Shown in pieces: positions 41,268 to 50,128 of a stretch of DNA of 64,000 nt. This stretch comes from JAHQVI01 sp050330195 (GTDB taxonomy: Bacteria; Pseudomonadota; Alphaproteobacteria; Rhizobiales; Rhodomicrobiaceae). Numbering within the stretch: position 1 is the first letter of the stretch; every line of letters begins with the position of its first letter. Where the stretch lies: assembly GCA_050330195.1 (NCBI GenBank), contig JBHJOB010000003.1:1-64000 (forward strand). The letters are read 5' to 3'. Under the pieces are notes generated by a model. The model was not told the origin of the DNA and ran no database searches. It was given only the letters and a program-made list of their open reading frames with translations. A program made the translations under genes and the position numbers.

Positions 41268-42329
41268 TTGAAGCTTTTCAAAGCACTGGCCGGTCTGGCC
41301 GTGGTTTCCATGCTTGGCCTCGGCGTCGCCGAAGCGCAGGACAAGGGCTCCGTCGGCATTGCGATGCCCACGAAATCATCCGCCCGCTGGATCTCCGACG
41401 GCGAGAGCATGGTCAAGTTCTTCCAGGACGCAGGCTACGAAACCGACCTGCAATATGCGGAAGACGATATTCCGAACCAGCTCGCCCAGATCGAGAACAT
41501 GATCACCAAGGGCGTGAACGTTCTGGTCATCGCGGCCATTGACGGCACAACGTTGTCGAACGCTCTGGCCAATGCCAACGCAGCCGGCGTCAAGATCATC
41601 GCCTATGACCGCCTGATCCGCGACAGCGCGCATGTCGACTACTACGCGACCTTCGACAATTTCCAGGTTGGCGTGCTTCAGGCGGAATCCCTTGTCGAGG
41701 GCCTGAAGGAGCGCTTCGGCGATGGCCCGTACAACGTCGAGTTGTTCGGCGGCTCGCCTGACGACAACAACGCATTCTTCTTCTATGACGGCGCGATGTC
41801 CGTGCTTCAGCCGCTGATCGACGAGGGCAAGGTCGTCATCCAGTCCGGCCAGATGGGCATGGACAAGGTCGGCACGCTGCGCTGGGACGGCTCGGTTGCG
41901 CAGGCCCGCATGGATAATCTGCTTTCCGCCAACTACACGGACAAGACGCTGCACGGCGTTCTGTCGCCCTATGACGGCCTGTCCATCGGTATCCTGTCCT
42001 CGCTGAAGGGCGTCGGCTATGGCTCCGGCGATCAGAAGATGCCGATCGTGACCGGACAGGACGCGGAAGTTCCGTCCGTGAAGTCGATCCTGGCGGACGA
42101 GCAATATTCGACGGTCTTCAAGGACACGCGCGAGTTGGCCAAGGTCACGGTCGGCATGGTGGATGCCGTGCTGGGCGGGAAAGAGCCGCAGATCAACGAC
42201 ACCAAGACTTATGACAATGGCGTGAAGGTGGTTCCCTCCTACCTCCTGAAGCCGGTCTCTGTCGACAAGGGCAACTGGGAAGAAATCCTCATCGGCAGCG
42301 GCTATTACACCAAGGACCAGATCCAGTAG
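41268..42329 (+). CDS. chvE: Multiple-sugar-binding periplasmic receptor ChvE
   Basis: 353 residues from a TTG start at 41268. The TTG is set by a perfect ribosome site (AAGGAGG, then ATAAA); upstream in-frame ATGs have none. Signal peptide LKLFKALAGLAVVSMLGLGVAEAQ, then a type I sugar-binding protein: GSVGIAMPTKSSARWISDG, YETDLQYAEDDIPNQLAQIENMITKGVNVLVIAAIDG, YDRLIRDSAHVDYY, ELFGGSPDDNNAFFFYDGAM. In Agrobacterium ChvE binds galactose, arabinose, glucose and others and also signals to VirA. It should bind the sugar for GguAB. A REP-like repeat separates it from gguA. Confidence 0.94.
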   Translation: MKLFKALAGLAVVSMLGLGVAEAQDKGSVGIAMPTKSSARWISDGESMVKFFQDAGYETDLQYAEDDIPNQLAQIENMITKGVNVLVIAAIDGTTLSNALANANAAGVKIIAYDRLIRDSAHVDYYATFDNFQVGVLQAESLVEGLKERFGDGPYNVELFGGSPDDNNAFFFYDGAMSVLQPLIDEGKVVIQSGQMGMDKVGTLRWDGSVAQARMDNLLSANYTDKTLHGVLSPYDGLSIGILSSLKGVGYGSGDQKMPIVTGQDAEVPSVKSILADEQYSTVFKDTRELAKVTVGMVDAVLGGKEPQINDTKTYDNGVKVVPSYLLKPVSVDKGNWEEILIGSGYYTKDQIQ

Positions 42330-42345
42330 GATCGGGCTTTACTTA

Positions 42346-42451
42346 CCTCTCCCTTAGGGAGAGGTCGGCACGAAGTGCCGGGTGAGGGGTTTGTGAGGCT
42401 AAAAGCTGGCCCCGTACCCCCTCACCCCAACCCTCTCCCCAAGGGAGAGGG
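42346..42451. repeat. REP-like palindromic repeat between chvE and gguA
   Basis: Several nested inverted repeats: CCTCTCCCTTAGGGAGAGG (42346-42364), GGCACGAAGTGCC (42367-42379), and CCCTCTCCC with GGGAGAGGG (42431-42451). GGTGAGGGG (42381) also pairs with CCCCTCACC (42418). Sequences of this CCCTCACC/CCCTCTCCC type are common intergenic repeats in alphaproteobacteria. I found no second copy in the window. It lies where stabilisation of the chvE mRNA relative to gguAB would be useful. Confidence 0.8.
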
Positions 42452-42489
42452 AGGTCCGCCGAAAGCCGATAACTGTCCGAGGTGTGACG

Positions 42490-44019
42490 GTGCAACCGAT
42501 CCTTGAAATGCGCGGCATTACCAAGACGTTCCCCGGCGTGAAGGCGCTGGACAATGTCTCCATCGCGGTCGCGCCCGGCGAAATCCATGCCGTCGTCGGA
42601 GAGAACGGCGCGGGCAAATCGACGCTCATGAAGGTTCTGAGCGGCGTCTATCCGCACGGCAGCTACGAAGGCGAGATCCATTTCGAGGGCGAGGAGCGCC
42701 GCTTCCGGAGCATCCGCGATAGCGAAGACGCCGGCATCATCATCATCCATCAGGAACTTGCGCTCGTCCCGCTGCTGTCGATTGCCGAGAACATCTTCCT
42801 CGGCAATGAATGCGCCACGAACGGCGTCATCAACTGGCGCGAGACCTTCAGGCGCACCGAAGATCTGCTGGCGCGCGTCGGTCTCAAGGAAGCGCCGGGC
42901 ACCCTGGTTACACATCTCGGCGTTGGCAAGCAGCAGCTTATCGAGATCGCCAAGGCGCTGTCGAAAAAGGTCAAGCTGCTGATCCTCGACGAGCCGACAT
43001 CGAGCCTGAACGAAACCGACAGCGACGCCCTGCTCGACCTGCTGCTGGAATTCAAGCGCAAGGGAATCGCCTCGATCCTGATCTCGCACAAGCTCGACGA
43101 GGTCTCCAAGGTCGCCGACAAGATTACCGTCCTTCGCGACGGCGCCAGCGTCTCGACAAAGGACAGCAATGGCGCGCCGGTCAGCGAAGCCGAGATCATC
43201 CGCGACATGGTCGGCCGCCCGCTCCACGACCGTTTTCCACCGCGAAGAAACGCGCCCATTGGCGAGACCGTCCTCGAAGTGTGCGACTGGACCGTTCATC
43301 ACCCGATCCACACCCACCGGAAGCTGGTTGATAACGCCAGTTTCAGCGTCAAGCGCGGCGAAGTCGTCGGCATTGCCGGGCTGATGGGGGCGGGCCGCAC
43401 CGAGCTTGCCATGAGCCTGTTCGGCCAGACCTACGGCGCGAACATTTCCGGCACGGTGCTGATCGACGGCAAGCCCGCCGACACCTCGACGGTCACGCGC
43501 GCCATCGCTTCCGGCCTGTGCTACGCCACCGAGGACCGCAAGACTTACGGGCTGGTGCTCGATGAAACCATCCGGCGGAACATTCCGCTCGCCCATCTTC
43601 AGGGCATTTCCCGCAATGGGATCGTCAACGACAATGAGGAAATGGCTGTCGCGACGCGCTATCGTGAGCGTATGCGCATCAAGAGCACCAATGTCGAGCA
43701 GAAGACGCTGAATCTTTCGGGCGGAAACCAGCAGAAAGTCGTGCTCTCGAAATGGCTCTACGCCGATCCGGAAGTGCTGATCCTTGACGAACCGACGCGC
43801 GGCATCGATGTCGGCGCGAAATACGAGATTTACACGATCATCAACGAGCTGGCGGCAAGCGGAAAGGGGATCGTCTTCATCTCCTCCGAAATGCCGGAAC
43901 TGCTCGGCATGTGTGACCGCATCCTGGTGATGAGCGAGGGCCGCATCGTCGGCAACCTGCCGATAGCGGAGGCGAACCAGGAAAAGATCATGCACATGTT
44001 CATCAACGCGAATGGGTAG
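42490..44019 (+). CDS. gguA: Sugar ABC transporter ATP-binding protein GguA (two ATPase domains)
   Basis: 509 residues from a GTG at 42490, 7 bp after GAGG; the GTG at 42484 is too close to the ribosome site. Two nucleotide-binding domains: the first with Walker A GENGAGKST and Walker B LLILDEPTSSL, the second with a degenerate Walker A (GLMGAGRTE), signature LSGGNQQKVVLSKW and Walker B VLILDEPTRGIDVG. This is the CUT2 monosaccharide family (XylG/MglA). It drives import with GguB and ChvE. Overlaps gguB by 8 bp. Confidence 0.95.
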   Translation: MQPILEMRGITKTFPGVKALDNVSIAVAPGEIHAVVGENGAGKSTLMKVLSGVYPHGSYEGEIHFEGEERRFRSIRDSEDAGIIIIHQELALVPLLSIAENIFLGNECATNGVINWRETFRRTEDLLARVGLKEAPGTLVTHLGVGKQQLIEIAKALSKKVKLLILDEPTSSLNETDSDALLDLLLEFKRKGIASILISHKLDEVSKVADKITVLRDGASVSTKDSNGAPVSEAEIIRDMVGRPLHDRFPPRRNAPIGETVLEVCDWTVHHPIHTHRKLVDNASFSVKRGEVVGIAGLMGAGRTELAMSLFGQTYGANISGTVLIDGKPADTSTVTRAIASGLCYATEDRKTYGLVLDETIRRNIPLAHLQGISRNGIVNDNEEMAVATRYRERMRIKSTNVEQKTLNLSGGNQQKVVLSKWLYADPEVLILDEPTRGIDVGAKYEIYTIINELAASGKGIVFISSEMPELLGMCDRILVMSEGRIVGNLPIAEANQEKIMHMFINANG

Positions 44020-45229
44020 CGACATGGCAATGGCACAATCGGAAGAGCGCGTGGCGGCCGGGGCGGACAAGCCCTCTTACGGCGGCTTCATTCGCCAGCA
44101 TATGCGCGAATACGGGATACTCTTTGCGCTGATTGCGATCATGGGGTTCTTCCAGATCGTCACGGACGGCGTGTTGCTCAGGCCGGTCAACCTGACCAAC
44201 CTCGTCCTGCAGAACAGCTACATCGTCATCATGGCCGTCGGCATGTTGCTGGTCATCGTCTCGGGTAATATCGACCTTTCCGTCGGCTCGGTGATGGGAT
44301 TCATCGGCGCGCTCGCCGCCGTGCTCATGGTGCAGTTCGACTTCCATTTCGTGGCGGCATCGCTCGTCTGCCTGTTGGTCGGCATGGCCATAGGTGCGGC
44401 GCAAGGCTACTGGGTCGCCTATTACCGCATCCCGTCCTTCATCGTGACGCTCGCGGGGATGCTGGTCTTCAAGGGGCTGACGCTCGCGCTGCTCGAAGGC
44501 CGCTCGGTCGGTCCGTTCCCGACAGAGTTCCAGCTTCTGGCCTCCGGCTTCATCCCGGACGTATTCGGCGTCGAAGGCATCAACCTGTTCTCGCTGACGC
44601 TTGGCGCGCTGACGTCAGCGCTGCTGCTCTGGATGGCCGTACGGTCGCGGGCGCAGGCGCGCAAATACGGCAATGTGGACGAGCCTCTGGCCTTCTTCGC
44701 GGCCAAGCACGCGCTGATTGCCTTCGCCATCGTCTACCTGTCCTGGCTGATGGCGAATTTCCGGGGCCTCCCGAACGTGCTGATCGTCATGGCGCTGCTG
44801 ATCAGCGTCTACACCTTCCTCACGACCCGCACGACGATCGGACGCCGCATCTATGCGCTTGGCGGCAATGAGAACGCCGCGCGGCTGTCCGGCATCAACA
44901 CGCAGCGCCTGACCTTCCTGACCTTCGTCAATATGGGAATGCTGGCGGCGCTCGCCGGTCTCGTCTTTGCCGCGCGCCTCAATACCGCAACCCCGAAAGC
45001 AGGCATCGGCTTCGAGCTGGACGTGATCGCGGCGGTGTTCATCGGCGGCGCCTCGATGAGCGGCGGCATCGGCACCGTGGTCGGCGCGGTCGTCGGCGCG
45101 TTCATCATGGGCGTCATGAATAACGGCATGTCGATCATGGGCATCGGCATCGACTGGCAGCAGGTCATCAAGGGACTGGTGCTGCTCGCCGCCGTGATTT
45201 TCGACGTCTACAACAAGAACAAAGCGTAA
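44012..45229 (+). CDS. gguB: Sugar ABC transporter permease GguB
   Basis: 405 residues; the ATG at 44012 overlaps the end of gguA, and the ATG at 44024 is an alternative. A multi-pass membrane protein of the CUT2/XylH permease family with about ten helices; the conserved EAA-like region is ALGGNENAARLSGINTQRLTFL, and the segment DVIAAVFIGGASMSGGIGTVVGAVVGAFIMGVMNNGMSIMGI is typical. It forms the inner-membrane channel for the sugar captured by ChvE. Third gene of the chvE-gguABC run. Confidence 0.95.
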   Translation: MGSDMAMAQSEERVAAGADKPSYGGFIRQHMREYGILFALIAIMGFFQIVTDGVLLRPVNLTNLVLQNSYIVIMAVGMLLVIVSGNIDLSVGSVMGFIGALAAVLMVQFDFHFVAASLVCLLVGMAIGAAQGYWVAYYRIPSFIVTLAGMLVFKGLTLALLEGRSVGPFPTEFQLLASGFIPDVFGVEGINLFSLTLGALTSALLLWMAVRSRAQARKYGNVDEPLAFFAAKHALIAFAIVYLSWLMANFRGLPNVLIVMALLISVYTFLTTRTTIGRRIYALGGNENAARLSGINTQRLTFLTFVNMGMLAALAGLVFAARLNTATPKAGIGFELDVIAAVFIGGASMSGGIGTVVGAVVGAFIMGVMNNGMSIMGIGIDWQQVIKGLVLLAAVIFDVYNKNKA

Positions 45230-45245
45230 CAGGAGAGGAAACCCG

Positions 45246-46241
45246 ATGCTGCTTTCACAGATCAGGGACAAAAACGGCGCGGTCCGCGTCGTCGCCCGCG
45301 AGGGAACCGAAGCTTACGCCGTCAATGGCGCAACCAGCACTTACGATCTCGCGCTGGAAGCGGCGCGGTCGGGCAAGGGGCTGAAGATGACGATCCGCGA
45401 GCGCGGGCTCGGCGAGGCGGTCGATCTGGAAGCTGCCTATGAGGAAGGCCGCCTCCTACTGCCGATCACCCATCCCGACGCCGCGCATATGCATGTAACC
45501 GGCACCGGCCTCACCCATCTCGGCTCCGCCTCGACACGCGATGCGATGCACGCTGCGGCAACGGCGGAAGCTGAAGGCAAGGTCACGGACTCCATGAAGA
45601 TGTTCCGCATGGGGCTGGAAGGCGGCAAGCCGGCGGAGGGCAAGGAAGGCGTGCAGCCGGAGTGGTTCTACAAGGGTAACGGGACGGTCGTTGCGCAGCC
45701 GGGTTCGCCGCTGATTTCACCGTCCTTCGCGGATGATGGCGGCGAGGAGCCGGAGATTGCCGGGATTTATATCATAGGCGATGACGGCACGCCGTTTCGC
45801 ATCGGTTTTGCGCTGACCAACGAGTTCTCCGATCATGTCATGGAGCGGGTGAACTACCTTTATCTGGCCCACTCGAAGCTGCGTCCCGCTTCGTTCGGAC
45901 CCGAGATCCTGATCGGGGATTTGCCGTCAGACGTTCAGGGCACGTCACGAATCCGGCGCGGTGGCGCGGTGATCTGGGAGAAGCCGTTCCTGTCGGGCGA
46001 AGCGAACATGTCGCACACCATCGGCAATCTGGAGCATCATCATTTCAAATACGGACTGTTCCGCCAGCCGGGCGACGTGCACGTCCATATGTTCGGCACG
46101 GCGACGCTGTCATTCGCCGATGGCGTCAAGGCTGGGCCGGGCGACGTGTTCGAGATCGAGGCGCCGGAATTCGGTCTGCCGCTGAAGAACCCGCTCGCGG
46201 TCGAGGAGAAGTCTCAGCTTCAAGCCGTGAAGCCGCTGTAG
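45246..46241 (+). CDS. gguC: GguC/AraD1 family protein, probable 2-keto-3-deoxy-L-arabinonate dehydratase-type enzyme
   Basis: 331 residues with AGGAGAGG upstream of the ATG. The family has the fumarylacetoacetase-like fold; visible features are a central GIYIIGDDGTPFRIGFALTNEFSDHVMER segment with metal-binding acidic residues, and the C-terminal HVHMFGTATLSFADGVKAGPGDVFEIE. In the AraD1 group, members dehydrate or hydrolyse 2-keto-3-deoxy-pentonates on the way to 2-oxoglutarate semialdehyde. It sits 16 bp after gguB and just before arabinonate dehydratase, supporting that role. The exact reaction is inferred from context and family. Confidence 0.85.
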   Translation: MLLSQIRDKNGAVRVVAREGTEAYAVNGATSTYDLALEAARSGKGLKMTIRERGLGEAVDLEAAYEEGRLLLPITHPDAAHMHVTGTGLTHLGSASTRDAMHAAATAEAEGKVTDSMKMFRMGLEGGKPAEGKEGVQPEWFYKGNGTVVAQPGSPLISPSFADDGGEEPEIAGIYIIGDDGTPFRIGFALTNEFSDHVMERVNYLYLAHSKLRPASFGPEILIGDLPSDVQGTSRIRRGGAVIWEKPFLSGEANMSHTIGNLEHHHFKYGLFRQPGDVHVHMFGTATLSFADGVKAGPGDVFEIEAPEFGLPLKNPLAVEEKSQLQAVKPL

Positions 46242-46278
46242 CGGCGGGATAATTTTTCAAACCGCTTCCGAATTATGG

Positions 46279-46290
46279 TAAAACGTTTAA
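46279..46290. promoter_or_regulatory. LacI-type operator TAAAACGTTTAA
   Basis: The exact reverse complement of the operator at 738-749, with the AAACGTTT core. It is 61 bp before the start of the arabinonate dehydratase gene, in an A+T-rich stretch between gguC and that gene. It implies a promoter here under a LacI-family regulator, in addition to read-through from chvE. Confidence 0.58.
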
Positions 46291-46351
46291 TATTTTGAAT
46301 GACCTGCCTTTTCCGTCAGGAGGAGGAGAATTTCGCCAACGGAGCATGTAG

Positions 46352-48094
46352 ATGACATTCACGCCGAAGCCCTGGCCCCGCAAGCTGCGCTCGACCGAAT
46401 GGTTCGGCGGCGATACGCGTGACCACATCTATCACCGCTCCTGGATGAAAAATCAGGGCCTGCCCGCAGACCTGTTCGATGGACGCCCGGTAATCGGCAT
46501 CTGCAATACGTGGTCGCAACTCACGCCGTGCAACGCGCATCTGCGCGACCTCGCCGAGCGGGTCAAGCACGGCATTTACGAAGCGGGCGGCCTGCCGCTG
46601 GAATTCCCGGTCTTCTCGACGGGCGAAAGCGCGCTGCGCCCCACGGCGATGATGTTCCGCAATCTTGCATCAATGGATGTGGAGGAAGCCATTCGCGGCA
46701 ACCCGCTCGACGGCGTCGTGCTCATGGTCGGCTGCGACAAGACCACGCCCGCGCTGCTGATGGGCGCGGCCTCCGCCGATCTTCCGGCCATCGTCGTCTC
46801 CGGCGGGCCGATGCTGAATGGCTGGTTTCGCGGCGAGCGCGTCGGCTCCGGCACGGCGCTGTGGCAGATGTCGGAGGCGATCAAGGCAGGGCAAATGAGC
46901 CGCGAGGATTTCCTCGAAGCCGAACAGGCCATGTCCCGTTCGCCGGGTTCGTGCAACACGATGGGCACGGCCTCGACGATGGCTTCGATGGCCGAAGCGC
47001 TCGGCATGGCGCTCTCCGGCAATGCGTCGATTCCCGCCGTGGACAGCCGCCGCCGCGTCATGGCGCATCTGACCGGACGGCGCATCGTTGATATGGTCAA
47101 GGATGAACTGAAGCCCTCCGACATCCTCACAAGAGCAGCTTTCGAGAACGCGATCCGCGTCAACGGCGCGATCGGCGGTTCGACAAATGCGGTCGTTCAT
47201 CTGCTCGCCATTGCGGGCCGCGTCGGTCTCGATCTGACGCTCGACGATTGGGACAGGCTTGGCCGCGACATTCCGACCATCGTCAATCTGATGCCCTCGG
47301 GCAAATATCTGATGGAGGAATTCTTCTATGCGGGCGGGTTGCCGGTCGTGATCAGGATGCTTGGCGAGGCCGGACTGCTCAACAAGGACGCGCTCACCGT
47401 TTCCGGCCAGAGCCAGTGGGATCAGGTCAAGGACGTGATCAACTGGAACGAGGACGTCATCCGCCCGGCCGACAAGGCGCTGACGCAACAAGGCGGGATT
47501 GCCGTTCTGCGCGGCAATCTTGCGCCGCAGGGGGCCGTGCTGAAGCCGTCCGCCGCATCGCCGGACCTGATGGTGCATCGCGGACGCGCCGTGGTGTTCG
47601 AGGACATTGACGACTACAAGGCCAAGATCAACGACGAGGCGCTCGACATCGACGAAAGCTGCATCATGGTCCTGAAGAATTGCGGACCGAAAGGCTACCC
47701 GGGCATGGCTGAGGTCGGCAATATGGGCCTGCCGCCGAAAGTGCTGCGCAAGGGCATCACCGACATGGTGCGGATCTCCGACGCCCGCATGTCCGGCACC
47801 GCATACGGAACGGTCGTGTTGCATACGAGCCCGGAGGCCGCTGCAGGCGGTCCGCTTGCGATCGTGCGGGACGGAGACATGATCGAGATGGACGTACCGA
47901 ACCGCCGCCTGCATCTGGATGTGGCCGACGAGGAAATCGCCGCCCGGCTCGCCGCATGGAAGAACCCGGTTACGCCGCCCGACAGCGGCTATGCGCGTCT
48001 CTATCACGATCATGTGACGGGCGCGGATACCGGGGCCGATCTCGATATTCTCCAAGGATGCCGGGGTCACGCTGTCCCAAAAGATTCGCACTGA
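46352..48094 (+). CDS. araC: L-arabinonate dehydratase (IlvD/Edd family)
   Basis: 580 residues, the length of the structurally known Rhizobium leguminosarum L-arabinonate dehydratase. It dehydrates an aldonate to a 2-keto-3-deoxy acid. Iron-sulfur cluster cysteines are in CNTWSQLTPCN, VGCDKTTPALLMG and GSCNTMGTAST, and the Mg-binding and catalytic serine region is in MRISDARMSGTAYGTVVLHTSPEAA (written here in part). The start is preceded by GGAG. Preceded by a LacI-type operator. Part of the non-phosphorylative arabinose route. Other sugar acids such as D-fuconate or D-galactonate are also possible. The symbol follows the Azospirillum pathway naming and is tentative. Confidence 0.9.
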   Translation: MTFTPKPWPRKLRSTEWFGGDTRDHIYHRSWMKNQGLPADLFDGRPVIGICNTWSQLTPCNAHLRDLAERVKHGIYEAGGLPLEFPVFSTGESALRPTAMMFRNLASMDVEEAIRGNPLDGVVLMVGCDKTTPALLMGAASADLPAIVVSGGPMLNGWFRGERVGSGTALWQMSEAIKAGQMSREDFLEAEQAMSRSPGSCNTMGTASTMASMAEALGMALSGNASIPAVDSRRRVMAHLTGRRIVDMVKDELKPSDILTRAAFENAIRVNGAIGGSTNAVVHLLAIAGRVGLDLTLDDWDRLGRDIPTIVNLMPSGKYLMEEFFYAGGLPVVIRMLGEAGLLNKDALTVSGQSQWDQVKDVINWNEDVIRPADKALTQQGGIAVLRGNLAPQGAVLKPSAASPDLMVHRGRAVVFEDIDDYKAKINDEALDIDESCIMVLKNCGPKGYPGMAEVGNMGLPPKVLRKGITDMVRISDARMSGTAYGTVVLHTSPEAAAGGPLAIVRDGDMIEMDVPNRRLHLDVADEEIAARLAAWKNPVTPPDSGYARLYHDHVTGADTGADLDILQGCRGHAVPKDSH

Positions 48095-48193
48095 GGCCGG
48101 AAGAACGCCCCTCGTCTCGCGATTGCTGTTATTCTAGGTGATGGTTCAGCCCAACCAGCCAGCCTATGGAACCGCGCGTCCGGGAGACAGACC

Positions 48194-49063
48194 ATGACCG
48201 TTCAGATTCTCGACCACACGGAATGCGAACTGGGCGAGGGGCCGACCTACGATCCCGCTCAGGACAAGGCATGGTGGTTCGATATCGTTGCCCGGCGGTT
48301 ATACGAACACGATTTCGATGCGGGCCGTACGGATGTTCATGAGCTGCCGGTCATGGGCAGCATGCTCGGCGTCGTCGATGCAGCCACCCAGCTTGTGGCG
48401 ACGGAGGACGGTCTCTATCTGCGCGATGCCGCCACCAATCGCCTGACGCTTCACCATCCGCTGGAGGCCGACAATCCCGCCACGCGCTCCAATGACGGGC
48501 GGGTGCATCCATCCGGCGCGATCTGGATCGGGACGATGGGCAAGAATGCCGAGCCGGGTGCGGGCGCGATCTACTGGTTTTTTCAAGGCGAGCTCCGCAA
48601 GCTCTATCCGGAGATCTCCATCCCCAATTCGATCTGTTTCTCGCCCGACGCCGCCACCGCCTATTTCACCGACACCCGCACCGGCAGGCTGATGACGGTG
48701 CGTGTCGATCCGGGCGACGGCTATCCGGTCGGCGAGCCGACGGTTCTTTATGATTACGGCATACAGAAAAGCGGGCTTGACGGAGCCGTCGTCGATGCGG
48801 ACGGAGCGATCTGGATTGCCTGCTGGGGCGCTGGCCGTCTCATAGCGGTATCCCCGAAAGGCGAGCGGATTCACTCCGTACCGCTGCCGGCGTCGCAGGT
48901 GACGTGTCCGGCCTTCATCGGCCGCAATCTGGCTCGCCTGCTGGTCACATCCGCATGGCAGAATCTGAGCGATGCCGAGCGCGAGGCTGACGAACACGCC
49001 GGCAAGACCTTTGTCATCGATATGCCGGTGCGAGGCAAGGCCGAGCCGCGCGTCATTCTGTAA
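48194..49063 (+). CDS. SMP-30/gluconolactonase-family sugar lactonase (L-arabinonolactonase-like)
   Basis: 289 residues. The SMP-30 beta-propeller has its metal ligands visible: Glu in ELGEGPTYD near residue 18, Asn/Asp in RSNDGRVHPSGAIWIGTM, and Asp in SGLDGAVVDADGAIWIACWG. It hydrolyses an aldono-lactone to the aldonate, the step before arabinonate dehydratase. GGGAGA precedes the ATG. Between the dehydratase and aldose epimerase genes in the same direction. It has no signal peptide, so it is cytoplasmic. Confidence 0.92.
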   Translation: MTVQILDHTECELGEGPTYDPAQDKAWWFDIVARRLYEHDFDAGRTDVHELPVMGSMLGVVDAATQLVATEDGLYLRDAATNRLTLHHPLEADNPATRSNDGRVHPSGAIWIGTMGKNAEPGAGAIYWFFQGELRKLYPEISIPNSICFSPDAATAYFTDTRTGRLMTVRVDPGDGYPVGEPTVLYDYGIQKSGLDGAVVDADGAIWIACWGAGRLIAVSPKGERIHSVPLPASQVTCPAFIGRNLARLLVTSAWQNLSDAEREADEHAGKTFVIDMPVRGKAEPRVIL

Positions 49064-49093
49064 GCAGATTGTTTCAGCTATAAGGGTCGAACC

Positions 49094-50113
49094 ATGAGCG
49101 TCGAAACGTTCGGAGAAACGTCGGGCGGGCAAATCGTCGAGCGCATCGCCATCGCAGGCGGCGGACTGACGGCCAATATCATCGGCTGGGGCGCCGCCCT
49201 TCAGGATCTCCGGCTGGCCGGTCACGGCGATCCGCTCGTTCTGGGATTCGACACATTCGAGCCATATACGAAGCACTCGCCGTATTTCGGGGCCAATGTC
49301 GGGCGCTACGCCAACCGGATCGCGGGCGGGCGCTTCACGATCGACGGCCAGCCCTATCAGACGGAGACGAATTTTCTCGGCAAGCATACGCTGCATGGCG
49401 GATCGGAGGGGACGGGCCGCAAGGTCTGGGCGATCAGGGATCATGGCGCGGATTTCGTCACGCTCTCCTGCCGGGCCGCCGATGGCGAGATGGGTTTTCC
49501 CGGCAATCTCGACATTGCCTGCACCTATTCGCTGAAGGACGACGGACGCCTCGCCATCGAATTCACGGCCGAGACCGACGCGCCGACGCTCTGCAATCTC
49601 GCCCATCACAGCTATTTCAATCTCGACGACGGCGGGCGGACGGACGTGCTGGATCATACGGTCCGGATCGAGGCGGACGCGTATCTTGCGGTTGATGAGG
49701 AAGCGATCCCGACGGGGCATGTCGTGCCGGTGGATGGAACGGCGCTCGATCTGCGTGCGCCGCGCCCCATCCGGAACGATCAGGGTGCGGGGCATGTGTC
49801 CTATGACCACAATTTCTGTCTGGCGGCGGCGCGCGGTCCCCTGAAGCGCAGAGCTACCGTGCGCGGCGGCCGGTCGGGCGTGGAAATGGAAGTCTGGACG
49901 ACGGAACCCGGCCTGCAATTCTATGACGGCGCGCGCGCAGGCTGCGAGGTTGCCGGACTCGGCGGCGTCCAATATCCCGCGCATCCCGGCCTTTGCCTTG
50001 AGCCGCAGATCTGGCCGGACGCGCCCAACCGCCCCTATTTCCCGCAGGCCATATTGCGGCCCGGCGAAGCTTACAGGCAAACCACGGAATACCGTTTCCG
50101 CGTCGCGGCCTGA
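49094..50113 (+). CDS. galM: Aldose 1-epimerase (galactose mutarotase family)
   Basis: 339 residues. Interconverts alpha and beta anomers of an imported aldose. Substrate contacts and catalytic residues: GRYANRIAGGRFTIDG, the catalytic His in LAHHSYFNLDD, and the catalytic Glu in GLCLEPQIWPDAPN near the C-terminus. It follows the lactonase by 30 bp and closes the rightward sugar operon; the convergent permease gene begins 15 bp on. It would speed the supply of the correct anomer to the sugar dehydrogenase. Confidence 0.95.
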   Translation: MSVETFGETSGGQIVERIAIAGGGLTANIIGWGAALQDLRLAGHGDPLVLGFDTFEPYTKHSPYFGANVGRYANRIAGGRFTIDGQPYQTETNFLGKHTLHGGSEGTGRKVWAIRDHGADFVTLSCRAADGEMGFPGNLDIACTYSLKDDGRLAIEFTAETDAPTLCNLAHHSYFNLDDGGRTDVLDHTVRIEADAYLAVDEEAIPTGHVVPVDGTALDLRAPRPIRNDQGAGHVSYDHNFCLAAARGPLKRRATVRGGRSGVEMEVWTTEPGLQFYDGARAGCEVAGLGGVQYPAHPGLCLEPQIWPDAPNRPYFPQAILRPGEAYRQTTEYRFRVAA

Positions 50114-50128
50114 CGCGCCGGCCGGTCG

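Noticed and set aside
42343..44070. 575-residue antisense frame over gguA
   Set aside because: Shadow of gguA, which shows clear ATPase motifs on the plus strand.
48299..50080. 593-residue antisense frame over lactonase and epimerase genes
   Set aside because: Spans two well-supported plus-strand genes and their spacer; composition is typical of a shadow frame.
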